From contig NZ_JAFDSS010000001.1 in NCBI RefSeq assembly GCF_017831975.1, forward strand, positions 310,001-374,000: a stretch of DNA of 64,000 nt, in the 5' to 3' direction. Shown here one piece after another: positions 38,961 to 47,728 of the stretch (position 1 is the stretch's first letter; the number at the start of each line of letters is the position of its first letter). A program made the position numbers and the translations under genes. Below the pieces are notes generated by a model, which was not told where the DNA came from, did not search any database, and was given only the letters and a program-made list of their open reading frames with translations. The stretch is from Microbacterium terrae. GTDB lineage: Bacteria; Actinomycetota; Actinomycetes; Actinomycetales; Microbacteriaceae.

Positions 38961-40514
38961 TCAGACTGCGCTGCGGGCGGCTTCGACCGTGTAGCGCCTC
39001 ACCAGGTCGGCCTTGACGAGCTTGCCGGTGGGGGTTCGCGGCATGTCCTGAGTGAACAGCACCTGCCGCGGGACCTTGAACCGGGCGAGGGTGCCGCGCA
39101 GGAACTCGGTGATCTCGTCGGCGAGCGCCGACCCCGGCTCGGCACCGGCGGCCGGCTGGATGACCGCGGTGACGCATTCGCCCCACTCGTCATCAGGCAG
39201 GCCGATCACCGCGGCATCGAGCACCGCCGGGTGCAGTGCGAGGGCGTTCTCGATCTCCTGCGGGTAGATGTTGACCCCGCCCGAGATGATCGTGAAGGCC
39301 TTCCGATCGGTCAGGAACAGGTAGCCCTGTTCGTCTACTCGCCCCACGTCGCCGGTCGTCGTCCAGAGCGGGTGGGCCGGATGCTGCGCGGCGGCCGTCT
39401 TGGCGGGGTCGTGGTGGTACTCGAACGGCAGGTGGTCGCGCTCGAAGAAGACGACCCCGGTCTCGCCGGCGGCGAGTTCGCGTCCGTCGTCATCGCACAC
39501 GTGGATAACGCCGACGATGGCCTGGCCGACCGAACCGGCGTGCTCGCGCCAAACCTGCGGCGAGATCGCCGTGATGCCGTTCATCTCGGTCGACGAGTAG
39601 TACTCGTAGACCACGTCGCCCCACCAGTCGAGCATCCGGTTCTTCACCTCGACGGGGCATGCCGCCGCCGCGTGGATCGCGGTGCGGATGCTCGACGTGT
39701 CGTAGCGAGAGCGGACGTCGTCGGGAAGCTTGAGCATGCGGATGAACATGGTGGGCACGAACTGCCCGGCGGTGATGCGGTAGGTCTCGATGTCGCGCAG
39801 GGTCTGTTCTGCGTCGAATCGGGTGCGGATCACGGCGGTGCCGCCGAGCGCGGTCGCTGCTCCCACCCACCTCAGCGGTGCGGCGTGGTAGGCAGGCGCC
39901 GGGGAGTAGTACACCGTGTCGGCGGCGAAGCCGTACAGCGACGACGCCATCCCGGCGACGGTCTCGCCGGGCTCATCGACCGTTCTGGTGGGAAGCGGGG
40001 GCCGGATGCCCTTCGGTCGCCCGGTGGTACCCGATGAATAGAGCATCGTCGCCCCGCTGGGCTGGCTGTCGAGAGGTGATGCGTCGGCGCCGAGCGCGAG
40101 TGCGTCCTCGTAGGACTCCAAGTCGGAGGGAATGTCCGTCCCCCAGGCGAGCAAATGCTCGACACCGGGCGTCACCTCTCGCGCTGCACGCGCGAGGTCT
40201 GCTTTCGTGGAGGACGAGATGAGGATCTTGGCGCCGCTGTCACCCAAGATGAAGGCGATCTCCCCGGCGGTGAGGTGATGGTTGATGCCTGTGACGTACA
40301 GCCCCGAGCGCTGTGCCGCCCAGAACACCTCGAAGATCTCGATGGTGTTCTCGGAGAGGAACGCCACGGTGTCGCCCGCGGTCAATCCCGCATCGCGCAG
40401 GTACCGCGCCAGCGCATCCGAGCGATCGTCCAGGTCGCCGAAGAGCAGTTCGCGACCGCTGTCGGCGTGGATGATCGCCACCTTCTCGCGAGGATGTGCA
40501 CCCGGGTAGGTCAA
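38961..40514 (-). CDS. Acyl-CoA synthetase (AMP-forming ligase)
   Basis: ANL-family ligase of 517 residues that activates a carboxylic acid to its CoA thioester through an acyl-AMP. P-loop YSSGTTGRPKG near residue 163, the adenine motif YEYYSSTEMNG, TGDVGRVDEQGYLFLTDR with the hinge, and the catalytic Lys in RTPTGKLVKADL near the C-terminus. It starts at TTG 40514, supported by GAAAGGA upstream. Divergent from an enoyl-CoA hydratase-family gene; a perfect copy of the TTAGCG palindrome lies in its upstream region. Substrate probably the acid released by the esterases. Confidence 0.9.
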   Translation of the reverse strand: MTYPGAHPREKVAIIHADSGRELLFGDLDDRSDALARYLRDAGLTAGDTVAFLSENTIEIFEVFWAAQRSGLYVTGINHHLTAGEIAFILGDSGAKILISSSTKADLARAAREVTPGVEHLLAWGTDIPSDLESYEDALALGADASPLDSQPSGATMLYSSGTTGRPKGIRPPLPTRTVDEPGETVAGMASSLYGFAADTVYYSPAPAYHAAPLRWVGAATALGGTAVIRTRFDAEQTLRDIETYRITAGQFVPTMFIRMLKLPDDVRSRYDTSSIRTAIHAAAACPVEVKNRMLDWWGDVVYEYYSSTEMNGITAISPQVWREHAGSVGQAIVGVIHVCDDDGRELAAGETGVVFFERDHLPFEYHHDPAKTAAAQHPAHPLWTTTGDVGRVDEQGYLFLTDRKAFTIISGGVNIYPQEIENALALHPAVLDAAVIGLPDDEWGECVTAVIQPAAGAEPGSALADEITEFLRGTLARFKVPRQVLFTQDMPRTPTGKLVKADLVRRYTVEAARSAV

Positions 40515-40585
40515 GGCGTCGGTCCTTTCGTGATCTGCATCGATCGTCGTGTCGCGATCTGCATCGATCGACTGCGAAAGTGAGC

Positions 40586-40599
40586 TTAGCGCTCGCTAA
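40586..40599. promoter_or_regulatory. TTAGCG-type palindrome, site 5 (TTAGCGCTCGCTAA)
   Basis: The perfect version of the repeat: TTAGCG-CT-CGCTAA. It lies 72 bases before the TTG start of the acyl-CoA ligase on the minus strand. Confidence 0.78.
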
Positions 40600-40667
40600 C
40601 TCCCAGAAAGCCTGCCCTCGGGTGAGGAAGTTGTCAACCTGCGCCCCGATTTGACCGATCGCCGTTC

Positions 40668-40683
40668 TAGCGAACGTACGCTA
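40668..40683 (+). promoter_or_regulatory. Variant TAGCG palindrome with wider spacing (TAGCGAACGTACGCTA)
   Basis: Half-sites TAGCG and CGCTA are separated by six bases instead of two between the same half-sites in site 5. It sits in the -35 region of the leaderless promoter of the following gene. Confidence 0.5.
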
Positions 40684-40690
40684 AATGCCG

Positions 40691-40696
40691 TAAACT
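40691..40696 (+). promoter_or_regulatory. Leaderless promoter -10 box TAAACT
   Basis: TAAACT ends seven bases before GTG 40704. No ribosome binding site is visible, supporting a leaderless transcript. Confidence 0.6.
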
Positions 40697-40703
40697 GCCA
40701 CTC

Positions 40704-41528
40704 GTGAGCATCTCCCTCGCGAGTTCCCCGACGTCGGAACGCGTATCGCTCGATCAGCACGGGGCCGTGCTGATCATCCGCATGCTGCGTCATGACAAGC
40801 GCAACGCGATCGACGCGCAGATGACCGCAGCGCTCAGCGCCGCGTTCGATCGCCTCGATGACGATCCCACGCTGCGCTGCGGCATCCTGACCGGAGGTGA
40901 GACGGTCTTCTGCGCCGGGACCGACCTGTCGCAGGGCGCCGGTGAGCCCACGCAGCGCGGCGGCGCCTATGGACTGATCCATCGTCAAAGGGCCAAACCG
41001 TTGATCGCCGCCGTGGAAGGGCCGGCGCTGGGTGGAGGATTCGAACTCGTGCTCGCATGCGACCTCGTCGTCGCCGGTCAATCGGCGGCATTCGGGCTTC
41101 CGGAGGTCGGCCACGGCGTCATCCCGACTTGCGGAGGTCTGTTCCGAGGAAGTGCGTCGCTTCCGCTCGCTCTCATGAAGCGCATGGCGCTCACCGGGCT
41201 TCCGGTGCCCGCGGCCGCCCTGGAGCGCCACGGACTCATCGCCGAAGTCGTCGCCGACGGCACCGCGCTCGCAGCGGCACTCGCGCTCGCTCTCGAGATC
41301 TGCGCGAACTCGCCCCTCGCCGTCGCGGCGGTGCTCCGAGCGATGAACGACGTTGCGGGCGCCGACGACGAGGCCGGATGGGCGGCCACCGATGCTGCGC
41401 TTCAGTCCATCCTCGGATCACCGGATCATAGAGAAGGGATCACCGCGTTCCTCGAGAAGCGGCGCCCTCGATGGGACCGCCGTCCGGGATTGCCCGCACA
41501 CGCCCCAGAAGGAAGGGAGACGCGATGA
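40704..41528 (+). CDS. Enoyl-CoA hydratase/isomerase family protein
   Basis: Third crotonase-fold protein of the region, 274 residues, GTG start fixed by the leaderless promoter. Motifs: LTGGETVFCAGTDLSQGAG and GPALGGGFELVLACDLVVA for the oxyanion hole, and FGLPEVGHGVIPTCGG with the Glu of hydratases. First gene of a three-gene operon with an NADPH:quinone reductase-like enzyme and a nitroreductase, joined by ATGA overlaps. The basic C-terminus WDRRPGLPAHAPEGRETR is unusual but short. Confidence 0.88.
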   Translation: MSISLASSPTSERVSLDQHGAVLIIRMLRHDKRNAIDAQMTAALSAAFDRLDDDPTLRCGILTGGETVFCAGTDLSQGAGEPTQRGGAYGLIHRQRAKPLIAAVEGPALGGGFELVLACDLVVAGQSAAFGLPEVGHGVIPTCGGLFRGSASLPLALMKRMALTGLPVPAAALERHGLIAEVVADGTALAAALALALEICANSPLAVAAVLRAMNDVAGADDEAGWAATDAALQSILGSPDHREGITAFLEKRRPRWDRRPGLPAHAPEGRETR

Positions 41529-42544
41529 CGGCGACTCTGCTGCAGAAGGTCATCAGCCCGACGATCGGCGACTACGACGCGATCGCCATCACTTCGGGGC
41601 CCCTCCCCGCCATCGGCAGCACCGATGTGCTCATCGAGGTGGCGGCAGCCGGAGTCAGCTTCGTCGACAGCCTCGTCGTGCGCGGTGGGTACCAGGTCAA
41701 GCCGGAACTGCCCTTCACCCCCGGAAACTGTCTCGTCGGTCGGGTGGTCGCCCGCGGTGAGGACGTCGACATCGACCTGGTCGGCGCGAGTGTCGCCGCA
41801 GTGCTCGACGGTGTCGGCGGTGCGTACAGCACCCACGTCGCCCTCCCCGCCGATTCGGTGGCCATCGTCCCGGACGCAGTCGACCCGGCGCGGGCGGCCG
41901 CGGCGATCGAGAGCTACCTGACCGTTCTGTTCGCGACCATACATCGCGCGCCGATCTCTGCCGGGGACGAGGTCGTCGTGCTCGGTGCCGGCGGCGGCAT
42001 CGGCACGGCCGCGATCGACGTGGCGCGAGCCGCCGGCGCGCACGTGATCGCCGTCGCGTCCTCGGACGAGAAGCGCGCCGCAGCCCTCGCGAACGGTGCC
42101 GATGTCGCGATCTCGTACACCGAACTGAAGGCCGAGATCCGTCGCGCCAGCGGGGGAGGTGCCGACATCGTCTTCGATCCCGTGGGTGGCGCCGCCTCCG
42201 AGGAGTCGCTGCGAGCCCTCGCGCCCGGTGGGCGTCTGCTGATCGTCGGCTTCGCGGGCGGCGAGATCCCACGGCTCCCCACCAACCAGATGCTGTTGAG
42301 CAACCGCAGCGTGATCGGCGTCGACTGGGGCGACTGGTCGCGTCGGTCCGGCGGACAGGCCCGCAACGCCGCGTTGCTCACACGGCTGTTCACGATGATC
42401 GCCGACGGCGAGCTGAACCCACCCGCCCCGACCCGTGCTCCGCTCGAGGATGCCGGCCGCATCCTGAAGCTGATCGCGGACCGTGCGGCGGTCGGCAAGT
42501 ACGTCCTGGTGCCGTCCGCACGCGCCCCGAAGGAACCGTCATGA
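41525..42544 (+). CDS. Zinc-free MDR, quinone oxidoreductase-like
   Basis: Medium-chain reductase of 339 residues. The cofactor site VVVLGAGGGIGTAAIDVARAAGAHVIAV lies near residue 155, and the family stretch PFTPGNCLVGRVVARG near 65. The Cys and His zinc ligands of alcohol dehydrogenases are missing, so it belongs with quinone oxidoreductases and acrylyl/enoyl-CoA reductases. GGADIVFDPVGG matches the former. In this operon it could reduce an enoyl or enone intermediate with NADPH. Confidence 0.85.
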   Translation: MTATLLQKVISPTIGDYDAIAITSGPLPAIGSTDVLIEVAAAGVSFVDSLVVRGGYQVKPELPFTPGNCLVGRVVARGEDVDIDLVGASVAAVLDGVGGAYSTHVALPADSVAIVPDAVDPARAAAAIESYLTVLFATIHRAPISAGDEVVVLGAGGGIGTAAIDVARAAGAHVIAVASSDEKRAAALANGADVAISYTELKAEIRRASGGGADIVFDPVGGAASEESLRALAPGGRLLIVGFAGGEIPRLPTNQMLLSNRSVIGVDWGDWSRRSGGQARNAALLTRLFTMIADGELNPPAPTRAPLEDAGRILKLIADRAAVGKYVLVPSARAPKEPS

Positions 42545-43251
42545 CCTCCCCCCGTCCCGCCACCGCTCCCGACCGCGCCGAAGCGGTAGGGCAGTTCGAT
42601 CGCCTTCTCGCCGAGCGGTGGAGTTGCCGAGCCTTCCTCCCCGACGCCGTGCCGGCTGCGACCATCGACAGGATGCTGGAGCTCGCGCAGCGTACGCCGT
42701 CGTGGTGCAACACCCAGCCGTGGCACCTGTATCTGCTCTCGGGCGATGCCACCCGGAGGTTGTCTGATCGCCTCGTCACCGCAGCCCAGACCGTTCGCAC
42801 GGTATCGGACTTTCCGCCGCCCGCGGAGTATCGCGGCGTCTTCCAGGAGCGTCGCCGAGAGGCCGGGTACGCCCTGTACGAGAGTGTCGGCATCGACCGA
42901 GCCGATCGCCGGGGGCGGGCCGAGCAGATGCTGCGGAACTTCCAGTTCTTCGGCGCCCCGCACGTCGTGATCATCACGAGCGATCGCGATCAGGGCGTCT
43001 ACGGCGCGGTGGACTGCGGCGGCTACGTCGCCAACCTCGTGAACGCGGCGACCGCCCTCGGCGTCGCCACCATTGCGCAGGCGGCCATCGCCATGCACTC
43101 CGACATCGTGCGGCAAGAACTGGCGATCCCTGACGACCGCCAGATCGTGTGCGCGGTGTCGTTCGGGTACGCCGATCTCGAGCATCCGATCAACGGATTC
43201 CGTACCTCGCGCGCCGCACTCGACGCAGCCGTCACCCGCGTCGTCGGGTGA
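42541..43251 (+). CDS. Nitroreductase-family flavoprotein
   Basis: FMN-dependent NAD(P)H oxidoreductase of 236 residues. The FMN-binding N-terminal ERWSCRAFLPDAVP and the AQRTPSWCNTQPW segment are diagnostic (the usual APSxxNxQPW). The C-terminal VSFGYADLEHPINGFRTSR is also typical. Substrates of the family include nitroaromatics, quinones and enones. ATGA overlap with the preceding reductase gene. It may serve an enone-reduction step rather than nitro reduction. Confidence 0.88.
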   Translation: MTSPRPATAPDRAEAVGQFDRLLAERWSCRAFLPDAVPAATIDRMLELAQRTPSWCNTQPWHLYLLSGDATRRLSDRLVTAAQTVRTVSDFPPPAEYRGVFQERRREAGYALYESVGIDRADRRGRAEQMLRNFQFFGAPHVVIITSDRDQGVYGAVDCGGYVANLVNAATALGVATIAQAAIAMHSDIVRQELAIPDDRQIVCAVSFGYADLEHPINGFRTSRAALDAAVTRVVG

Positions 43252-43297
43252 CGGCGGGTCGGGTGCGCGTCTGCTGCTGGGCACGTGGCACTGCAGA

Positions 43298-44122
43298 TCA
43301 TGAGCCGACGAGGTGCACCTCGAAGGGTGGAGGCACGTCCACGCTGATCACCGGAACCTCGGGGAGCAGTGCGGACAGCCAGGTCGCGAGCGGCCCGCTC
43401 GCGGGGTTCTCCAGTGCTCGGTGCGAGGTCACGACGAGGTTCCGTGGGATGCCCAGGGTCTGCGCATCCCGGAAGTATTCGTAGGCATCCCACTCGCGGA
43501 TCTCGCCGGTGAGCACCACATCGTTCACGCGAATCGCGTCCAGGCATCCCGCCAGTGAATGATCTCCGAAGCCGACCGTCGAGACCGGTGCGTCCGGGTC
43601 TCCCACTGTGCGGACGGCTTCTTCGCCGACGCTGTCGGCGACGTGGGAGGCGAGGTCTCTCACGGTCATCGTGCCCACGTCGATCTGTGACGCGAACGAG
43701 GTGCCCACCGTCCGATCGCGCCACGCGAGATCGTCGATGAGGGCCTCCATCACAGGATCGGCGTCGAACATCGAGTGGTGATGATCGTGGAAGCGCATGA
43801 CGGTCATGCCGCGAGCACGCAGCCACGCCGTCTTGCTCTCGTACAGCGCCGATTCCGCGCCCGTGGGTATCTCGTCGAGGTGGTGCCAGAATGTCGGCTC
43901 GTGCGACATGACGAGATTGCACCCGTGCGATGCCGCCGACTCCAGCGCAGGCATCGTCGCCATCCAGGTCGTGGCGATCCCGGTGACCAGACTGTCAGAG
44001 TCGCCCCAGACGATGCGATCGACGGTGGGTGACACCCACGGATATCCGCGTCGGCGAGCGTCCGCTTCGATGCGCGCAACCACCTCGCCCGCTGTCAGCG
44101 TGAGCTGCGTGTCGGCGTCCAT
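43298..44122 (-). CDS. Nif3-like dinuclear metal protein
   Basis: Protein of 274 residues of the Nif3/DUF34 family, usually a hexameric toroid with two metal ions. Likely ligands include the His in VMSHEPTFWHH, the cluster FHDHHHS near residue 105, and Glu in GEIREWDAYEY near residue 220. Function in bacteria is poorly known; metal hydrolase activity is proposed. It is encoded with a second Nif3-like gene (28-base overlap) and the orphan binding-protein gene on the minus strand, an uncommon setting. Confidence 0.8.
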   Translation of the reverse strand: MDADTQLTLTAGEVVARIEADARRRGYPWVSPTVDRIVWGDSDSLVTGIATTWMATMPALESAASHGCNLVMSHEPTFWHHLDEIPTGAESALYESKTAWLRARGMTVMRFHDHHHSMFDADPVMEALIDDLAWRDRTVGTSFASQIDVGTMTVRDLASHVADSVGEEAVRTVGDPDAPVSTVGFGDHSLAGCLDAIRVNDVVLTGEIREWDAYEYFRDAQTLGIPRNLVVTSHRALENPASGPLATWLSALLPEVPVISVDVPPPFEVHLVGS

Positions 44123-44943
44123 GAGGCGTCCTCCAATGCGTAAGTGGTGACGGTGTCGATCCCGAGCGTCGCGCGCACGCGGTCGGCGACGAGCGGGTTC
44201 ACCGTCTGCTCGCTGATCGCGTTGCCGACGGTGGCGAGGCCGACCCGGCGTCCCAGGGCGTTCGTGTCCTGCAAGAACGGTCCGCCCTCCCATTCGACGA
44301 CTTCGCCGCAGACGATCAGGTCGACGAGCGACACCTCGAGGATCCGCGCGATGTCGGTCGGAGAGGCTACGCCCGGGTGCAACGCGATCGTTCCGACCGC
44401 GTCGGGCGGGTTCCCCATGAGGAGCGCGCGGCTGGCGCCCCAGCGCGGCAGGAGGAGGTCGAGGATGCCGCTGGCCCCGACACCCGGTACGTCGGCGATC
44501 GCGATGCCGTGCTCCACGAGGGGTTCCAGGCCTGCGGCCCCGGCGAACGCACAGCCCGCTGCGTCGGGACCGACGTCCCAGAGATGAGGAGCCCAGACGA
44601 TTGCGCTGCTCGCGTCGCGCAGGAGCGCGCGCTTGCGTACGAGCACCTCGTCGCCGATGGAGCGGAACGCCCAGGTCGCGGCGGCCGCGGGGCCCAGCAT
44701 GGCGCCTGGCGTCCGCCAGTGGGTGGGGGAGGCGAAGAATGGGTGCGCTCGGCACACGAACAGCGTCCCGGGCGCGGCCTCACCCAGCATTGCGGCGGTC
44801 GTGGCCCACGTCACCACGGCGCGACTGACGGGAACGTCGTCTGCGCCCCACACCGATGACGCAGCGACGTCCAGTGCGGAAAGGGGCAGGCCCCGAATGC
44901 CGCGCGAGGCGGCGTTCGGGGCCTGCATGTCGGTCGAGCTCAC
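44095..44943 (-). CDS. Divergent Nif3-like protein, paralogous partner
   Basis: Protein of 282 residues whose C-terminal half resembles the neighbouring Nif3-like protein: SLVDLIVCGEVVEWEGGPFLQD corresponds to its VVLTGEIREWDAYEYFRD, and LATVGNAISEQTVN follows. The N-terminal His cluster of the neighbour is not evident. It begins at GTG 44943, overlapping the stop of the binding-protein gene (GTGA); ATG 44928 is an alternative. It may form a mixed complex with the other Nif3-like protein; that is inferred from neighbourhood. Confidence 0.6.
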   Translation of the reverse strand: MSSTDMQAPNAASRGIRGLPLSALDVAASSVWGADDVPVSRAVVTWATTAAMLGEAAPGTLFVCRAHPFFASPTHWRTPGAMLGPAAAATWAFRSIGDEVLVRKRALLRDASSAIVWAPHLWDVGPDAAGCAFAGAAGLEPLVEHGIAIADVPGVGASGILDLLLPRWGASRALLMGNPPDAVGTIALHPGVASPTDIARILEVSLVDLIVCGEVVEWEGGPFLQDTNALGRRVGLATVGNAISEQTVNPLVADRVRATLGIDTVTTYALEDASWTPTRSSR

Positions 44944-46472
44944 GAGGCCGGCGAGAACCCGAAGATCGACGGGTAGGCGCCGCTCACCCACGTGCTGGCG
45001 TCGTAGTCGGTCTCGGCGTCGGTGGTGTAGTTCCCGTTGACGCGGTAGAACGGCGCGAACCAAGCTTCCTCGACGAGGTAGGCCTTGAGGTCGGTCATGG
45101 AGGCGTCGGCCTCATCGGTCGCGTTCTGGATCTCGTAGAGCCAATCGTCGACCTGGTCCTGCTGCGTGCGGAACGGGTTGAATACGGCAGCCGGAGACAC
45201 CATGTAGCCGATGGCGTCCCAGTCGCCGATGCCCGCCATGTTCATCCAGGCTGCCGGATGCTTCGGGGTGAGGATCGAGGCGATGTACTGGCCCTGGCCG
45301 GGGTCGACGTACTCGACAGTGATCCCCACATCGGCGAGCTGCTGCTTGAGCAGATCGAGTGACGTCTGGAACGCGGCGATGAGGGGCATCGTCATGGTGA
45401 ACCCGTCGGGGTATCCCGCCTCCGTGAGGAGCTCCTTCGCTCCCTCGGGGTCGTAGGCGTACATCTTGTCGAGCTCCGGGTCGTAGGTGCTCGTGTTCGG
45501 CATGAAGATCTGCGTCGTGACCGTGCCGTGGCCGCCCTGGACCGCTTCAAGCAGCGACTCGCGATCGAATGCCATGTTGATGGCCTGGCGTACGCGCACG
45601 TCGGCGAGCGCGGGCGCCATCGCCCCATCACGGTCGTACAGCATGAGACCTTCCCAGGCACCTTCACTCTCGGTGAAGTCCCACCCGGCACCCTCGATCT
45701 CTTCGAGAGCGTTGTTGTCGGCGACGGCCCCGTTGGTCTCGCCGGCGAGGATGGCGTTGAGGGTCGCCGTCGGGTCGGCGATCGTGTTGATCGTCAGGTG
45801 GTCATACCTGATCGACTCGGGGTCCCAGTAGTCAGGATTGGCCGTGTAGTTGTACGTCGTGCCGATGACTGTCGACTCGGTGTCGAGGATGAAGGGCCCT
45901 GACCCGACCGGGTTGGTGTCGACATCGTCGTTGTCGAACGAACTGGGTGCGGCGATCAGACCGCTCGTCACTGCGAGCGAGCCGAGGTAGGACGGATTCG
46001 GGGCGGGGAGCGTGATCTTGACTGTGTAGTCGTCGACGGCCTCATAGGTCTGCCCGACCGCTGCTCCCGCGGCCTGCGAGCTGCCGTCGCGGGTGTGCTC
46101 CAGCGAGGCGACCACTGCTGCGGCATCGAGAGCAGTGCCGTCGCTGAAGGTCACATCCTCGCGCAGGGTCAGCGTCAACTCCGTGAGCGTGTCGTCATAC
46201 GACCAGTCGGTGGCCAGCCGGGGCGAGATCTCGCCTGCGGAGTCCGCCCGCAGCAGAGTGTCGAAGACGGCTTCGAAGAACTGACTGCGGGTGCCGGCCT
46301 CGGCACCCACACCCAGGTCGTAGTTCGTCGGGGAAGAGATCGAGATCAGCGTGAGTCGGTCCCCGCGGGCCGCCTCATCATCGGTCGGTTCGGGGTTTCC
46401 TCCTGCTGAGCACGAGGCGAGCACGAGGGCTGTGGCTGCCGCTGTGACGGCGATCAGGCTTCTGCGGAACAT
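44940..46472 (-). CDS. ABC transporter substrate-binding lipoprotein, SBP family 5 (orphan)
   Basis: Binding protein of 510 residues, the same length as and clearly paralogous to the one at 22235-23767 (for example RGDRLTLISISSPT, AGYPDGF, QAINMAFDRE are shared). Lipoprotein signal with lipobox VLASC, lipidated Cys residue 21. No permease or ATPase genes follow; the next genes are Nif3-like. It could feed the importer at 22-27 kb with a related ligand. Controlled by a TTAGCG-type palindrome beside its -10 box TATGGT. Confidence 0.92.
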   Translation of the reverse strand: MFRRSLIAVTAAATALVLASCSAGGNPEPTDDEAARGDRLTLISISSPTNYDLGVGAEAGTRSQFFEAVFDTLLRADSAGEISPRLATDWSYDDTLTELTLTLREDVTFSDGTALDAAAVVASLEHTRDGSSQAAGAAVGQTYEAVDDYTVKITLPAPNPSYLGSLAVTSGLIAAPSSFDNDDVDTNPVGSGPFILDTESTVIGTTYNYTANPDYWDPESIRYDHLTINTIADPTATLNAILAGETNGAVADNNALEEIEGAGWDFTESEGAWEGLMLYDRDGAMAPALADVRVRQAINMAFDRESLLEAVQGGHGTVTTQIFMPNTSTYDPELDKMYAYDPEGAKELLTEAGYPDGFTMTMPLIAAFQTSLDLLKQQLADVGITVEYVDPGQGQYIASILTPKHPAAWMNMAGIGDWDAIGYMVSPAAVFNPFRTQQDQVDDWLYEIQNATDEADASMTDLKAYLVEEAWFAPFYRVNGNYTTDAETDYDASTWVSGAYPSIFGFSPAS

Positions 46473-46505
46473 CTTTGTCCTCCGGAAGGGGTATCAACGC
46501 CGACG

Positions 46506-46511
46506 ACCATA
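46506..46511 (-). promoter_or_regulatory. -10 box TATGGT for the orphan binding protein
   Basis: Complement of ACCATA; fits TAnnnT, 34 bases upstream of the ATG at 46472, with a ribosome binding site CCGGAGGACAAAG downstream. Confidence 0.5.
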
Positions 46512-46517
46512 GCACCG

Positions 46518-46539
46518 CTAGTGAGTGATCGTTAAGTAG
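46518..46539 (-). promoter_or_regulatory. TTAGCG-type palindrome, site 6, before the orphan binding protein
   Basis: On the minus strand this reads CTACTTAACGATCACTCACTAG, core TTAACGATCACTCA at 46522-46535. It stops six bases upstream of the -10 box, the same layout as the sites at 20218 and 22158. Confidence 0.65.
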
Positions 46540-46594
46540 TTTCCGCCACGGCTGCGAGGCGGCTTCGGGAGCGATGAGGTCTCCAGAAAATGAA

Positions 46595-46608
46595 TTAGCG
46601 CTCGATCA
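46595..46608 (+). promoter_or_regulatory. TTAGCG-type palindrome, site 7 (TTAGCGCTCGATCA)
   Basis: Upstream of the plus-strand operon starting at 46724; the -10 box TACACT lies at 46620-46625. The 250-base gap between the two divergent genes holds only these two operator/promoter units. Confidence 0.7.
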
Positions 46609-46723
46609 GTTTGTCGAACTACACTGGGCACGATTTCGGGCATGGATGTCCCGGACCGGACGAGGAGGACGCGATGGCGCCTATCGCAACCGGCCGCGTC
46701 GTCGGTGGACGTGAGGAGTCACG

Positions 46724-47686
46724 ATGACGAGCGCTCAGCGCCCTGATCGCCGTCACTTCCCGTTCGCCGGCCGCCTGCGGATCCCCGCCATCGTCGCCCC
46801 GATGCTGGGCGTGTCGACGCCTGAACTCGTCGAGGCCGCCTGCCGCCACGGGGTTGTCGGAGCCTTCCCGACAGCGAACGCGCGATCGACGGAACAGCTG
46901 GATGCCTGGCTTCGCAGGTGGAGCGACAAGCGCCGGGCGGCGCTCGATTCGGGGAGCAGGGACTGGGCCCCCTGGTGCCCGAACCTCATCATCCGGCAGC
47001 CGAGGTTGGCCGAGGATCTCGAGGTGCTCACCCGGCGCGAGGTCGAGATGGTCATCACGAGCGTCGGGTCGCCGGCGGCCGTGATCCCGCAGCTGCATGA
47101 CGCGGGAGTCCAGGTGTGGGCCGACGTGGCGTCGCTGCGGCACGCCGAGCGCGCGATCGCCGCCGGCGTCGACGGACTCGTGCTTCTCTCCGCCGGGGCG
47201 GGCGGTCAGACCGGGTGGATGAATCCGTTCGCGTTCGTGCGCGAGATCCGCCGCCACTACGACGGCACCGTCGTGCTGGCGGGCGGCGTGTCCGACGGGA
47301 TCGCCCTCCGCGCTGCGACAACGCTCGGGGCCGACCTCGCCTACGTGGGGACGCGGTTCATCGCGACTTCCGAGAGCGGCGCGGACCCGCGCTACAAAGC
47401 GATGCTCGTCGACAGCACCATGGACGACATCGTGCTGACGCGCGCTTTCACCGGACTGCCGAGCAGCATGCTTCGCGCGTCGATCGAAGCCGCAGGCCTG
47501 CACCCCGACCGGCTCGACGAGGCAGTGGATGTAGAGACCGCGTCCGCGCTCTACGGGTCGGGCGGCGAGGGGCCGCGGAGGTGGTCCGAGATCTGGAGTG
47601 CCGGACACTCGGTGTCGGGTGTACGCGGCATCCAGTCGGTCGAGCAGGTCGTCGACGAGTTCGCTGCCGCGTACGAGAGTGCGTAG
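46724..47686 (+). CDS. Nitronate monooxygenase-like FMN protein
   Basis: Second NMO-fold protein of the region, 320 residues. FMN-phosphate site VLAGGVSDGIALRAATTLGADLAYVGTRF is clear, and the N-terminus IPAIVAPMLGVS fits. The loop that carries the catalytic His in true NMOs reads LLSAGAGGQTGWMNP, lacking the His. So nitronate oxidation is doubtful, and a different oxidoreductase role is likely. GAGGAGT precedes the ATG. First gene of an operon with ligase, three hydrolases. Confidence 0.85.
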   Translation: MTSAQRPDRRHFPFAGRLRIPAIVAPMLGVSTPELVEAACRHGVVGAFPTANARSTEQLDAWLRRWSDKRRAALDSGSRDWAPWCPNLIIRQPRLAEDLEVLTRREVEMVITSVGSPAAVIPQLHDAGVQVWADVASLRHAERAIAAGVDGLVLLSAGAGGQTGWMNPFAFVREIRRHYDGTVVLAGGVSDGIALRAATTLGADLAYVGTRFIATSESGADPRYKAMLVDSTMDDIVLTRAFTGLPSSMLRASIEAAGLHPDRLDEAVDVETASALYGSGGEGPRRWSEIWSAGHSVSGVRGIQSVEQVVDEFAAAYESA

Positions 47687-47728
47687 CGCGAGCGCCGAAC
47701 ACGCAGAGGAACAAAGGGGTTCACAGAC

